Source: Leclercia adecarboxylata
Lineage (GTDB): Bacteria; Pseudomonadota; Gammaproteobacteria; Enterobacterales; Enterobacteriaceae
Length of the DNA: 64,000 bases
Reading direction: 5' to 3'
Assembly (NCBI RefSeq): GCF_006874705.1
Contig: NZ_CP035382.1
Coordinates: forward strand, 4,526,001-4,590,000
Shown one piece after another: positions 49,405 to 58,278 of the stretch. The number at the start of each line of letters is the position of its first letter. The stretch's first letter is position 1. The translations under genes were made by a program, and so were the position numbers. The notes below the pieces were generated by a model that searched no databases, was not told where the DNA came from, and was given only the letters and a program-made list of their open reading frames with translations.

Positions 49405-49444
49405 AAAAAAAAGCGCCCGGCAGTGCCGAAGCACTGCAGGACGC
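49405..49444 (-). terminator. Leader terminator of the nas operon
   Basis: On the minus strand the GC-rich hairpin CAGTGC-TTCG-GCACTG, flanked by further pairing (GCGTCC / GGGCGC, imperfect), is followed by eight T residues, 22 bases before the nasF start. Its 5' arm overlaps the P2 hairpin, so the two structures exclude each other. Confidence 0.9.
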
Positions 49445-49485
49445 CTTTATCCTGAAGACCGTCGCACCGCCGTTGGCGCGCCGTC
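49437..49485 (-). ncRNA. ANTAR-type two-hairpin antitermination RNA in the nasF leader
   Basis: P1 (49457-49485): stem CGCGCC / GGTGCG plus a lower GAC / GTC helix, with hexanucleotide loop AACGGC. P2 (49437-49454): stem CAGGAT / GTCCTG with hexaloop AAAGGC. Both loops have A at position 1 and G at position 4, the rule known for ANTAR-protein RNA targets. Binding of nitrate-activated NasR would hold P2 and prevent the terminator. This is the mechanism established for the Klebsiella nas leader. Confidence 0.88.
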
Positions 49486-49505
49486 TCAAATTGTGAATTA
49501 ACTAA

Positions 49506-49521
49506 TGCAAAGGGGATGCCA
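49506..49521 (-). promoter_or_regulatory. Sigma-54 (-24/-12) promoter of the nas operon
   Basis: On the minus strand TGGCAT-CCCC-TTTGCA fits the RpoN consensus with GG and GC correctly spaced. It lies just before the leader RNA. Nitrogen limitation control via NtrC is inferred. Confidence 0.85.
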
Positions 49522-49527
49522 GCTTTT

Positions 49528-49549
49528 AAGGCCCTGGTTTACGGGCCTT
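49528..49549. other. Inverted repeat between the nasF promoter and nasR
   Basis: AAGGCCC-TGGTTTAC-GGGCCTT, a 7-bp palindrome. It lacks a T-run on the nasR strand but is followed by TTTTC on the plus strand. It could end nasR transcripts weakly; uncertain. Confidence 0.4.
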
Positions 49550-49571
49550 TTCCGCCATCCCGCAGCCAGAA

Positions 49572-49610
49572 CGCACCTCAACCATGCACAGGTTGCCCGC
49601 CTGAGGTGCA
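49572..49610 (-). promoter_or_regulatory. Two NtrC-like binding sites upstream of nasF
   Basis: Site 1, 49572-49588: CGCACC-N5-C-ATGCA type. Site 2, 49594-49610: TGCCC-N7-GGTGCA. Both resemble the NtrC consensus TGCACC-N5-GGTGCA. Their centres are 22 bp apart (two helical turns) and lie about 65-90 bases upstream of the sigma-54 promoter, typical for an NtrC enhancer. They sit just beyond the nasR stop codon. Confidence 0.65.
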
Positions 49611-49611
49611 G

Positions 49612-50766
49612 CTACTGCTGCCAGAGTGCCTTGACGGTGAGCAAGGCCCGGGCTATATCCACCATCCGCTGGTTCTTGTCCATCGCCATCTTGCGCAGCT
49701 GGCACCAGGCCTGCTCCTCGCTCATCTGCTGATGGGTCATCAGCACGCTTTTGGCTTTATCGATCACCTTGCGCTCCTCGAGAGTGTCGCGCATCGAGGC
49801 CAGCTGGCGGGAGAGCTGCTCTATCTCCCGCGCCTGCTGGCGCACCAGCGGCAGGAGCGGCTTTTGCGGATAGAGGGCCAGCGGCTCTTCGGAGGATGGC
49901 TCCTCCGGCAGGTCGTCGTCGGCCCGGCCAATCAGCGCCTCCACCGCCAGCATCAGATCGGCAATTTGCATCTCTTCCAGGGCGCGCAGGTGTTCGAGAC
50001 GTTCGGTTTGCAGCGAGAACCAGTGCAGCGCCAGCACGCCCTTATCCGCTGCCGGCTGGCGGGTACAGGCCAGCCGCCGCAGCTGTTCGGTTTCGGCTCC
50101 CGGCACGCTGAGGGCGAAATGGTCGTGCACGCTGGCGGGGGTCAGGGAGAGAAAGACCTCGAAGCAGGCCTGCTGCCCGTCGATGCGGTCCACCAGGGTC
50201 TGGCGCATCTCATCGCTGAAAAAGCCCTGGGTAAAGCCGATCGCCCCCAGCGCCCGCTCCTGGCCGACCAGCTCTTTACCCTGCATCAGGCTATAAAGTG
50301 CAACAAACCTGCCGGCGAGTTGCGGATCGTCAATGCTGTCGTTGAGCTGGGGTACGATACTGAGCAGGTTGCGCAGGGTGCGACTGTAGCGCTCCATCGC
50401 CACGTCGGCGGGCAGCGTACAGGCGGTGATGACCTCGCGTAATGCGGGCAGCTGTTCCAGGCTCTGCAGGGCGTTCGCCACCCGCTCGCTAAGGGCGCCG
50501 CTGGCCATCAGCGGCGTGCCGAGCGCCTGGTGCAGCGCCTGGAGATGTTCGTCCACCAGCGCGCGGCTGGCTTTACATTCGAGGGCATACAGCGTGCCCC
50601 GGGAGCAGAGCCAGATGTTGGAAGCCCCGCGCTCGCACTGTAGCATGTGCGCAAGATGACTGATTCGGCTGACAAGCGTGCCCAGCTGCGCCAGTTTGCA
50701 CAGCTGTTGTTTACGCATCAGCCTGGCGTGCTGAAACCATTCGGTGGCGCCGGTGATGTTCGTCAT
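49612..50766 (-). CDS. nasR: Nitrate-responsive antiterminator NasR (NIT-ANTAR)
   Basis: A 384-residue RNA-binding regulator. The N-terminal all-helical NIT domain (about residues 30-290) senses nitrate/nitrite, and the C-terminal ANTAR domain (LEERKVIDKAKSVLMTHQ...SEEQAWCQLRKMAMDKN, residues about 322-378) binds leader RNA. With nitrate it prevents termination in the nasF leader. It is upstream of nasF on the same strand, the Klebsiella arrangement. The start at 50766 is preceded by GGGAGAG. Confidence 0.94.
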   Translation of the reverse strand: MTNITGATEWFQHARLMRKQQLCKLAQLGTLVSRISHLAHMLQCERGASNIWLCSRGTLYALECKASRALVDEHLQALHQALGTPLMASGALSERVANALQSLEQLPALREVITACTLPADVAMERYSRTLRNLLSIVPQLNDSIDDPQLAGRFVALYSLMQGKELVGQERALGAIGFTQGFFSDEMRQTLVDRIDGQQACFEVFLSLTPASVHDHFALSVPGAETEQLRRLACTRQPAADKGVLALHWFSLQTERLEHLRALEEMQIADLMLAVEALIGRADDDLPEEPSSEEPLALYPQKPLLPLVRQQAREIEQLSRQLASMRDTLEERKVIDKAKSVLMTHQQMSEEQAWCQLRKMAMDKNQRMVDIARALLTVKALWQQ

Positions 50767-50838
50767 GCTTTCTCTCCCGGGTCAGTGTTTGACAGAGAGA
50801 AGCAATTTTCATGCCTTTTATACCTTTCAGGAGTCAAG

Positions 50839-51192
50839 ATGCAGAAGATCGTGATTGTCGCCAACGGCGCGGCCTATGGCAGTGAATCCCTGTTTAACAG
50901 CCTGCGGCTGGCGATTGCCTTGCGCGAGCAGGAGAGCGAGCTGGATCTGCGCCTGTTTTTGATGTCCGACGCGGTGACCGCCGGGCTGCGCGGCCAGAAG
51001 CCTGCCGAGGGCTATAACATTCAGCAGATGCTGGAGATCCTCACCGCACAAAACGTGCCGGTGAAGCTGTGCAAGACCTGCACCGACGGCCGCGGTATCA
51101 GCGCCCTGCCGCTGATTGAGGGGGTGGAAATCGGCACTCTGGTGGAGCTGGCGCAGTGGACACTATCCGCAGATAAACTATTAACTTTCTAA
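50839..51192 (+). CDS. ychN: DsrE/F-like protein YchN
   Basis: A 117-residue DsrE-fold protein closely matching E. coli YchN. It contains a conserved Cys in VKLCKTCTDGRG, the site of the DsrE active cysteine family. E. coli YchN forms a hexamer; its role in sulfur transfer is suggested but not proven. The ATG at 50839 follows CAGGAG; the open frame continues upstream without homology. In E. coli ychN is next to ychO; here the nas cluster lies between them. Confidence 0.92.
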   Translation: MQKIVIVANGAAYGSESLFNSLRLAIALREQESELDLRLFLMSDAVTAGLRGQKPAEGYNIQQMLEILTAQNVPVKLCKTCTDGRGISALPLIEGVEIGTLVELAQWTLSADKLLTF

Positions 51193-51239
51193 TAATGATT
51201 TAACTAAAATATTTTTTTCTTATGAGCGCGGTTCCAGCA

Positions 51240-51266
51240 TCAAGTTTGCCTGCCCGATGCCGATAG
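51240..51266 (+). promoter_or_regulatory. Sigma-28 (FliA) promoter of the chemoreceptor gene
   Basis: TCAAGTTT, 11-base spacer, GCCGATAG; the class 3 flagellar consensus is TAAAGTTT-N11-GCCGATAA. It lies 33 bases before the start codon and puts this gene in the flagellar/chemotaxis regulon. Confidence 0.8.
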
Positions 51267-51299
51267 GCTTCTTACAACAACACAGCAGGTATTACATTT

Positions 51300-53084
51300 A
51301 TGTTCAGGTCAATTCGCGCTCGTATTATTGCGGCGACGGTCGGATGTCTGATCGCCGCGCTCCTTCTGAACACCGTGATTAATTTCCAGGTCACGCGTCG
51401 GGACAATCAACAGTCGCAACGCGACATGCTGGCCAGCACCAGCGCCAGCCACAGCCTGGCGATTGGTGACTGGGTAAACAGCAAAACCGCGGTAATCAAC
51501 TCTCTGCAGAACGTCGCCCTGAGCGACGATCCGGTGCCGATGTTCAAACAGCTGGCGCAGGCGGGCGGTTTTATCAACGTCTATGTGGGTTATGCCAGCA
51601 AAACCGCGAAGTTCTCCAATCCTGACGGCGTACCTGCCGACTACGATCCCACCATACGTCCCTGGTATCAGCAGGCGGTGAAAGAAGATCGCGCCATCGT
51701 CACCGCGCCTTATGTCGATACCGGCACCAAAAAGCTGGTGGTCACCTTTGCCGTGCCGGTGAAAGAGAACGGCGAGCTGAAAGGGGTGCTGGCGGGTGAC
51801 GTAGCGATGGACAGCGTGATCGCCAACGTGCGCGGTATCCGTCCGACCCCGGCCAGCAGCGGGCTGTTGATTGACAGCGACGGGACGGTGATCGCCGCCA
51901 ACGACCCTGCCCTGACCCTGAAAGCCTTTAACGATGTCATCAGCGGCGTCGATCTGAATGTCCTCAAGAGCGGCAAGAGCGCCGAAGGCCAGTTCAACGA
52001 CGCGACCAAAACCTTTGCCGCCACCCCGATTGCCGGCACCCAGTGGCAGCTGATTGTCGCCCTCGACAGCAATGATGCCACCTCCGGGATGCGCACCCTG
52101 CTGAAGGCCTCCTCCCTGTCGCTGGTGATCCTGGTTCTGCTCAGCGCCGTCGTGGTTCACTTCGTGATTGCCCGTCTGCTTAAACGCCTGTCGGATATTC
52201 GCGATGCGATGCACGCCATCGCCAACGGCACCAACGATCTCTCTCAACGTCTGCCGGAGAAAGGCGAGGATGAGGTAGCGCAGATCGCCCATGCCTTTAA
52301 CGCCTTCAGCGACAAACTTTCGGTGGTAATGGTACAGCTGCGCGACGCCAGCGCCTCGGTGAAAAACGCCGCCCAGGAGATCGCCGCCGGTAACCAGGAT
52401 CTCTCTGGCCGCACCGAGCGGGCCGCCTCCAGCCTGCGCGAAACCGCCAGCGCCGTGGAGCAGATCACTGCCTCCGTCGCCCAGTCGACCGAATCGGCCG
52501 CCATCGCCAACGAGCAGGCGGGCAAAGCCTCCGAGGCAGCAACCCGCGGCGGCAGCGTGGTCTCCCAGGCGATCACCACCATGCAGTCCATCGAAGCCGC
52601 CTCGACTAAAATTGGCGATATCACCAGCGTGATCGACGGTATCGCCTTCCAGACCAATATCCTGGCATTGAATGCCTCGGTTGAAGCCGCGCGTGCAGGT
52701 GAACAGGGTCGTGGTTTTGCGGTGGTTGCAGGTGAAGTGCGTAATCTCGCCAGCCGCAGCGCCCAGGCGGCAAAAGAGATCAAAAGCCTGATCGACTCCA
52801 CCACCGACAGCGTGGCGACCGGTTCACGCTATGTGCATCTGGCGGGCCAGAGCATGGATGAGATCGTCACCAGCATCGGCAGTATGTCGGGGATCATGCG
52901 GGAGATCACCGTCGCTACCAGCGAGCAGATGAAAGGCATTCAGGAGATCAACCGGGCGGTGACGCATCTGGACAGCATGGTGCAGCAGAACGCCGAACTG
53001 GTGGTGCAGTCGGCCGCCGCGGCAAGCGCCCTGCAGGGTCAGGCAGGCGAGCTGGCTGAAACCGCCGGACATTTCCGCATTTAA
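51300..53084 (+). CDS. Methyl-accepting chemotaxis protein with a dCache_1 sensor domain
   Basis: A 594-residue chemoreceptor. A membrane helix (residues 9-30) is followed by a periplasmic double-Cache domain (about 35-270), a second helix (about 270-292), a HAMP domain (about 293-345) and a cytoplasmic signalling domain with the conserved hairpin tip ([29 protein letters not shown]). In the sensor Tyr115, Arg120, Trp122, Tyr123, Tyr138 and Asp167 fit the amino-acid-binding dCache motif, so the ligand may be an amino acid. The C-terminus (AGHFRI) lacks the NWETF-type CheR/CheB tether. It is not present at this site in E. coli K-12. A sigma-28 promoter precedes it. Confidence 0.92.
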   Translation: MFRSIRARIIAATVGCLIAALLLNTVINFQVTRRDNQQSQRDMLASTSASHSLAIGDWVNSKTAVINSLQNVALSDDPVPMFKQLAQAGGFINVYVGYASKTAKFSNPDGVPADYDPTIRPWYQQAVKEDRAIVTAPYVDTGTKKLVVTFAVPVKENGELKGVLAGDVAMDSVIANVRGIRPTPASSGLLIDSDGTVIAANDPALTLKAFNDVISGVDLNVLKSGKSAEGQFNDATKTFAATPIAGTQWQLIVALDSNDATSGMRTLLKASSLSLVILVLLSAVVVHFVIARLLKRLSDIRDAMHAIANGTNDLSQRLPEKGEDEVAQIAHAFNAFSDKLSVVMVQLRDASASVKNAAQEIAAGNQDLSGRTERAASSLRETASAVEQITASVAQSTESAAIANEQAGKASEAATRGGSVVSQAITTMQSIEAASTKIGDITSVIDGIAFQTNILALNASVEAARAGEQGRGFAVVAGEVRNLASRSAQAAKEIKSLIDSTTDSVATGSRYVHLAGQSMDEIVTSIGSMSGIMREITVATSEQMKGIQEINRAVTHLDSMVQQNAELVVQSAAAASALQGQAGELAETAGHFRI

Positions 53085-53295
53085 TGTTAATCCATTGCCT
53101 GAAAGCGGTGTAAAGCGGTGTCCGCTGAAAGCTTTCAGGCATATTGTCATTTTTGTTTAAGGGTTATGCCATTTTTTGATCAAAATCAGCACCCCCGACC
53201 TTCCCCTTTGGTGTTATGCCATGAGTGAATTGTGAACAACATCACGCTCAGGATTGGCCGCAAGGAGAGCGTTGTTTTGGGATACGGGGTAAAAA

Positions 53296-53538
53296 ATGGC
53301 ACTGGTAAAAGCAAGTCTGAAGTTGTTTGGCGGGGATACGGTGGTGGTGCGCTGCTCGGAGCGCTGTCATATTCATCTGATGAGTAATAAAGCAGCACGT
53401 AAAACGCAGGCGGATATTCTGAGCGTGCAGAACAGGGACAGCGCCTGGCTCACGGTGCCCTACACCGGCACCTGGGAAGTGCTCATCGACAGCCACAGCC
53501 AGTCGCTTGAGCACTCCATCAGCTACGTCGCCGCCTGA
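53296..53538 (+). CDS. DUF1883 domain-containing small protein
   Basis: An 80-residue protein with the pattern of the DUF1883 family: VVVRCSERCHIHLMS near residues 16-30 and VPYTGTWEVLIDSHS near 53-67. Predicted to be a small beta-sandwich without signal or membrane segment; its function is unknown. It lies alone between the chemoreceptor and chaC, with a terminator immediately downstream. The family call rests on remembered patterns only. Confidence 0.65.
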   Translation: MALVKASLKLFGGDTVVVRCSERCHIHLMSNKAARKTQADILSVQNRDSAWLTVPYTGTWEVLIDSHSQSLEHSISYVAA

Positions 53539-53546
53539 TGAGCAAT

Positions 53547-53581
53547 CGCCCGGTACGCTGCAAAGCCACCGGGCGTTTTTT
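53547..53581 (+). terminator. Intrinsic terminator after the DUF1883 gene
   Basis: CGCCCGGT / ACCGGGCG with a 13-base loop is followed by six T residues; it ends at the chaC stop codon. Confidence 0.87.
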
Positions 53582-54276
53582 CAGGCGAAGCTCGCATTCA
53601 GCGGGTTATCGGGCTGGGTGCCATCAAGCAAGGCCCGCACGCGCGACACCAGCTCATTCAGACAGTCATCCCGCATGCCCAGCCGGGTCAGCTCCTGATC
53701 GAGCGAGAACAGGTACTGCGCGTTAGTGCCAAGCGGGCCGCTGGCCGCCGCAATCAGCGGGGCAATCACCTGCGCCCGGGTATCGGCTTCAAACAGCGGA
53801 TGGCGTGGATCCATAATGAACACCAGCGCATTGACGGTGCGTCCGTCATCGAGTTCAAGCTTGCACCAGCTCGGCATATAGCAGCCGGTGATCATCTCGC
53901 GCTTCCACAGCAGGGCCAGCTCCTCTTCCAGCGTGGTATCCGGCAGGCGATAGGCCACCCCCGTGGTGCGTCCGCCCTCTTTCAGTGCAAGCATGCGCCC
54001 CGGCTGGCAGGCGCTGCCGCGACCGGCGGTCAGGCGCAGACAGAAGGCGCGGTGCCAGCCCGGCAGGGTTCCGGTTGCCGATTCGACAAACTCCAGCGCC
54101 GGGTTCCACATCAGCGAGCCGTAGCCGAAGAGCCACACCGGACCGTTGTCAGGACGGCAGGCAAGCGTTGCTGCCAGCGATGCCGCCCGTTGTTCGGCTG
54201 ACCACAGAAGCGATTCTTCAATCGCACCAAAGGCCGTTTTACAGTCGGCCTTCATAAGAAAATCACGCGTTAACAT
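53581..54276 (-). CDS. chaC: Glutathione-specific gamma-glutamylcyclotransferase ChaC
   Basis: A 231-residue ChaC/GCG family protein with the glycine-rich substrate loop VWLFGYGSLMWNP (residues 47-59) and a catalytic Glu in the following domain. It is the same length as E. coli ChaC and cleaves glutathione to 5-oxoproline and Cys-Gly. It forms the cha locus with chaB and chaA. It lies 193 bases from chaB on the same strand. Confidence 0.93.
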   Translation of the reverse strand: MLTRDFLMKADCKTAFGAIEESLLWSAEQRAASLAATLACRPDNGPVWLFGYGSLMWNPALEFVESATGTLPGWHRAFCLRLTAGRGSACQPGRMLALKEGGRTTGVAYRLPDTTLEEELALLWKREMITGCYMPSWCKLELDDGRTVNALVFIMDPRHPLFEADTRAQVIAPLIAAASGPLGTNAQYLFSLDQELTRLGMRDDCLNELVSRVRALLDGTQPDNPLNASFA

Positions 54277-54469
54277 AGTGCACCTCCGCCACTGCCTGCT
54301 TCCCTGCCCACACTTTTATGAACCTTCCAGGTCTTTTTACTGCTCAATTAGAAAGCAGTACCGTGACGATATGCAATAATTTTGCCGGGTGCAACAGATG
54401 GACAGCGCAACCGCCTTAAAAGTCAAAGCGCAGGGTGCAAACTATTAAGCACAGGCAATCAGGCAGGCG

Positions 54470-54700
54470 CTATTTCTTCTTGTGCCACTTGTCATCATCG
54501 CCCTTCTCATAGTCATTCTTCACTGCCGCCCAGGCCACGCGGTGCGCGGTCTCCTCCCGACTGGCATCGCCCCGGCGGTCCTCTTCATCCTTGTATTGAT
54601 CCCAGGCGCTGTTGAAAGCTTCTTTATAAATATCCTGCGCGTGGGCCGGCAGCACGTGCTGAACATTGTCCGGTAAATCAGTTTTCGATTTGTATGGCAT
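54470..54700 (-). CDS. chaB: Putative cation transport regulator ChaB
   Basis: A 76-residue, strongly charged protein beginning MPYKSKTDLPDNVQHVLPAHAQ and ending in KWHKKK, matching E. coli ChaB. It has been proposed to regulate ChaA cation antiport, but direct evidence is limited. It lies between chaC and the divergent chaA. Confidence 0.92.
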   Translation of the reverse strand: MPYKSKTDLPDNVQHVLPAHAQDIYKEAFNSAWDQYKDEEDRRGDASREETAHRVAWAAVKNDYEKGDDDKWHKKK

Positions 54701-54968
54701 ATCAACCCCCTATTTTTAATCAATTAATAAGTGTGGTAGACAATGCCGGAGGCTTCCAGTCAAATTAATAATCGGATAATGATTTTATTTAATTTACTGT
54801 TATTAAGGATATATTTAACGGAAATATCTTATTATGTCGTTTTCGACTTAAAATCACCTCGAACCGTAAAATTAAGTAAAATATAATCAGTAACCTGCGG
54901 CAATCTGTTAATTTAACGTCCTCTTTTTCTATCTATAATGACAAGCACCTGCAACTCTGGAGAACTAC

Positions 54969-56069
54969 ATGACAACCGCACACGAGACGGTGAAAACCCG
55001 TCATAAGGAGACCTCTCTCATTTTCCCGGTGCTGGCACTGGCCGTGCTGCTCTTCTGGGGAAGTAGTCAGTCACTGCCAGTGGTTATCGGGATTAATGTC
55101 CTGGCACTTGTTGGTATCCTCAGCAGCGCCTTCAGCGTTGTTCGCCATGCCGACGTGCTGGCCCACCGCCTGGGAGAGCCCTACGGCTCGCTGATTTTAA
55201 GTCTTTCCGTCGTTATTCTCGAAGTGAGCCTTATTTCCGCACTGATGGCGACCGGTGATGCGGCTCCCACCCTGATGCGTGATACGCTCTACTCCATTAT
55301 TATGATTGTGACCGGGGGGCTGGTCGGCTTCTCACTGCTGCTGGGCGGACGCAAATTCGCCACCCAGTACATGAATCTGTTTGGTATTAAGCAATATCTG
55401 ATCGCCCTCTTCCCGCTGGCGATTATCGTGCTGGTATTCCCGATGGCGCTGCCGGGCGCTAACTTCACTACCGGCCAGGCCCTGCTGGTGGCGCTGATTT
55501 CTGCGGCGATGTACGGCGTTTTCCTTCTCATTCAGACCAAAACGCACCAGAGCCTGTTCGTGTATGAGCACGAAGACGAGAGCGACGACGACGACCCGCA
55601 CCACGGCAAGCCGTCCGCACACAGCAGCCTGTGGCATACCGTCTGGCTGATCGTGCATCTGATTGCGGTTATCGCGGTCACCAAGATGAATGCGAACCCG
55701 CTCGAAACGCTGCTGACCGAGCTGAACGCGCCGGTAGCCTTTACCGGCTTCCTGGTGGCGCTGTTAATCCTCTCCCCGGAAGGGCTGGGAGCGCTGCGTG
55801 CGGTGCTGAACAATCAGGTGCAGCGCGCGATGAACCTGTTCTTTGGGTCGGTACTGGCGACCATCTCCCTGACGGTTCCGGTGGTGACGCTGATTGCCTT
55901 CATCACCGGCAATGACCTGGTGTTTAGCCTGGGGGCACCGGAGATGATTGTGATGGTGGCGTCGCTGTTGCTGTGCCAGATTTCGTTTTCAACCGGGCGC
56001 ACCAATGTGCTCAACGGCGCGGCGCATATGGCGTTGTTTGCGGCCTATCTGATGACGATATTTGCGTGA
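54969..56069 (+). CDS. chaA: Sodium-potassium/proton antiporter ChaA
   Basis: A 366-residue Ca2+/cation antiporter family protein with about 11 membrane helices, in two inverted repeats carrying the conserved acidic motifs (GEPYGSLILSLSVVILE near residues 74-90 and SPEGLGALRAVLNNQV near 263-278). Between them is an acidic cytoplasmic loop (EHEDESDDDDPHHGK). It extrudes Na+/K+ (and Ca2+) in exchange for protons at alkaline pH. Divergent from chaB. Confidence 0.95.
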   Translation: MTTAHETVKTRHKETSLIFPVLALAVLLFWGSSQSLPVVIGINVLALVGILSSAFSVVRHADVLAHRLGEPYGSLILSLSVVILEVSLISALMATGDAAPTLMRDTLYSIIMIVTGGLVGFSLLLGGRKFATQYMNLFGIKQYLIALFPLAIIVLVFPMALPGANFTTGQALLVALISAAMYGVFLLIQTKTHQSLFVYEHEDESDDDDPHHGKPSAHSSLWHTVWLIVHLIAVIAVTKMNANPLETLLTELNAPVAFTGFLVALLILSPEGLGALRAVLNNQVQRAMNLFFGSVLATISLTVPVVTLIAFITGNDLVFSLGAPEMIVMVASLLLCQISFSTGRTNVLNGAAHMALFAAYLMTIFA

Positions 56070-56077
56070 TGCGGTAA

Positions 56078-56150
56078 TGCCGGGTGGCGGCTACGCCTTA
56101 CCCGGCCTACAACTGAACCCGTAGGCCCGCGCAAGCGCAGCGCCGCCGGG
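56078..56150. repeat. REP-type element between chaA and kdsA
   Basis: GCCGGGT-GGCGGCTACGCCTT-ACCCGGC (56079-56106, 7-bp outer stem) followed by a second, imperfect unit (GTAGGCCCGCGCAAGCGCAGC...GCCGGGC) to 56151. It belongs to the same REP family as the units at 25453 and 39735. Confidence 0.78.
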
Positions 56151-56152
56151 CA

Positions 56153-56181
56153 TAAAAAAACCCGCCGAAGCGGGTTTTTTT
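56153..56181. terminator. Bidirectional terminator between chaA and kdsA
   Basis: AAAAAAA-CCCGC-CGAA-GCGGG-TTTTTTT, symmetrical A- and T-runs, two bases before the kdsA stop. Confidence 0.9.
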
Positions 56182-56182
56182 A

Positions 56183-57046
<864 letters not shown>

Positions 57047-57072
57047 TTATTCAGGGTGAATCGGAGTTAAGA

Positions 57073-57882
57073 TTAATGCAGTGTAATCTGTTTATGCGCG
57101 ATGGAATTAATCTGCGCGCGGATCATCTCGCTGATCGGATCTTCCGGGCACTGCTCAACGAAATAACTCAAATCCGTCAGCGCGACGTGGTCGCACTCGA
57201 GCTGGACGTAGATCAGACCGCGATCGCGGATCTCATACGGGTCTTCCGGGTTAAACTGCAACAGCACCTCGCTGGCACGCAGCGCCAGCTCCATCTGCCG
57301 CTCTTCCATCAGCGCCGATTTTAAGGTGTCCAGCAGCTTGCGCACCACTTCAGCGTTATCCGCTTCGTCCAGATCTTCATTGTACAGCTCGGCCATCGGG
57401 CTGATATTGCCCTTCAGCCAGACGTCCAGCGTGTGATCGTCAAGGGTGTCGCCGTTGAACGGGTTAATTAACCACATTTCACCGTCCAGCCACTCGGCGC
57501 GCAGCAGCATCTGCGTCGGGAAGATGACCGGCACCAGCGGGATATCCAGGCGGTGCGCCACCCATAATAAAATGGCCCCCAGGGAGACAGCGCTACCCTG
57601 ACGGTTTTTCAGTACCTGATCGAGCCACAGCGCATCGGAGAGGCGATACACGCCACGCGTGTCGCTAAAGCCCCATTCGCCGTAGAACAGCTCAATCAGT
57701 TTCTCCAGTTGCCAGTCCTGCGGGCGCGCCTGACTTATCTCTTCACGCGCCAGACTCACCAGATTCTCCAGCTCGTCGTAGACGTATTGTGAAATGAAAT
57801 CATCACGGATCATCTCTGATACTTTGATCATTCCATCGCACAACGGCACTTTGTTAAATTCGAAATCGGCCAAGGACTCCAT
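57073..57882 (-). CDS. sirB1: SirB1 family protein
   Basis: A 269-residue protein with a transglutaminase-like core (SLGAILLWVAHRLDIPLVPVIFP around residues 100-122) and C-terminal TPR-like helices. It matches E. coli SirB1 (YchA). Function is unknown. It is three bases downstream of sirB2 and 35 bases upstream of kdsA. Confidence 0.92.
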   Translation of the reverse strand: MESLADFEFNKVPLCDGMIKVSEMIRDDFISQYVYDELENLVSLAREEISQARPQDWQLEKLIELFYGEWGFSDTRGVYRLSDALWLDQVLKNRQGSAVSLGAILLWVAHRLDIPLVPVIFPTQMLLRAEWLDGEMWLINPFNGDTLDDHTLDVWLKGNISPMAELYNEDLDEADNAEVVRKLLDTLKSALMEERQMELALRASEVLLQFNPEDPYEIRDRGLIYVQLECDHVALTDLSYFVEQCPEDPISEMIRAQINSIAHKQITLH

Positions 57883-57885
57883 GAC

Positions 57886-58278
57886 TTACCCCAGTAACGG
57901 TATTCTTGTGGTGGCGAGTTTAATGATGATGTACAGCACCACCAGCCCCAGCAGAAAGGCGATAAACCCCACCTGCTGGCTGCGCGGACGATGACGTCCC
58001 AGCGCAATAAAACCCAAAACGATGTAGATGATAACGCCAAACAGCTTCTCAGTCAGCCATGCGCCGTCATCGGTGAACGGCAGATAGCCAGTCACCCACA
58101 TCAGCCCCGCGCCCGACACAAAGAGTACGGTGTCGATGCAGTGCGGCAGCACCCGCACCCAGCGGGCGTTAATCAGCTGATTATTGCTGTAACGCCACCA
58201 GTAACGCAGCGCGAAAAAGCTGATGGTCAGGGTGACGGCGGTCAGATGCAGGGCGATCAGCACGGAGAAGCTATTCAT
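57886..58278 (-). CDS. sirB2: SirB2 family inner-membrane protein
   Basis: A 130-residue hydrophobic protein with four predicted membrane helices, matching E. coli SirB2 (YchQ). Originally linked to invasion gene control in Salmonella, its biochemical role is unknown. The start overlaps the prmC stop by 4 bases. Confidence 0.92.
   Translation of the reverse strand: MNSFSVLIALHLTAVTLTISFFALRYWWRYSNNQLINARWVRVLPHCIDTVLFVSGAGLMWVTGYLPFTDDGAWLTEKLFGVIIYIVLGFIALGRHRPRSQQVGFIAFLLGLVVLYIIIKLATTRIPLLG

Noticed and set aside
49528..49549. A strong intrinsic terminator for nasR
   Set aside because: The palindrome is clear but no T-run follows on the nasR strand, so it is only listed as an inverted repeat.
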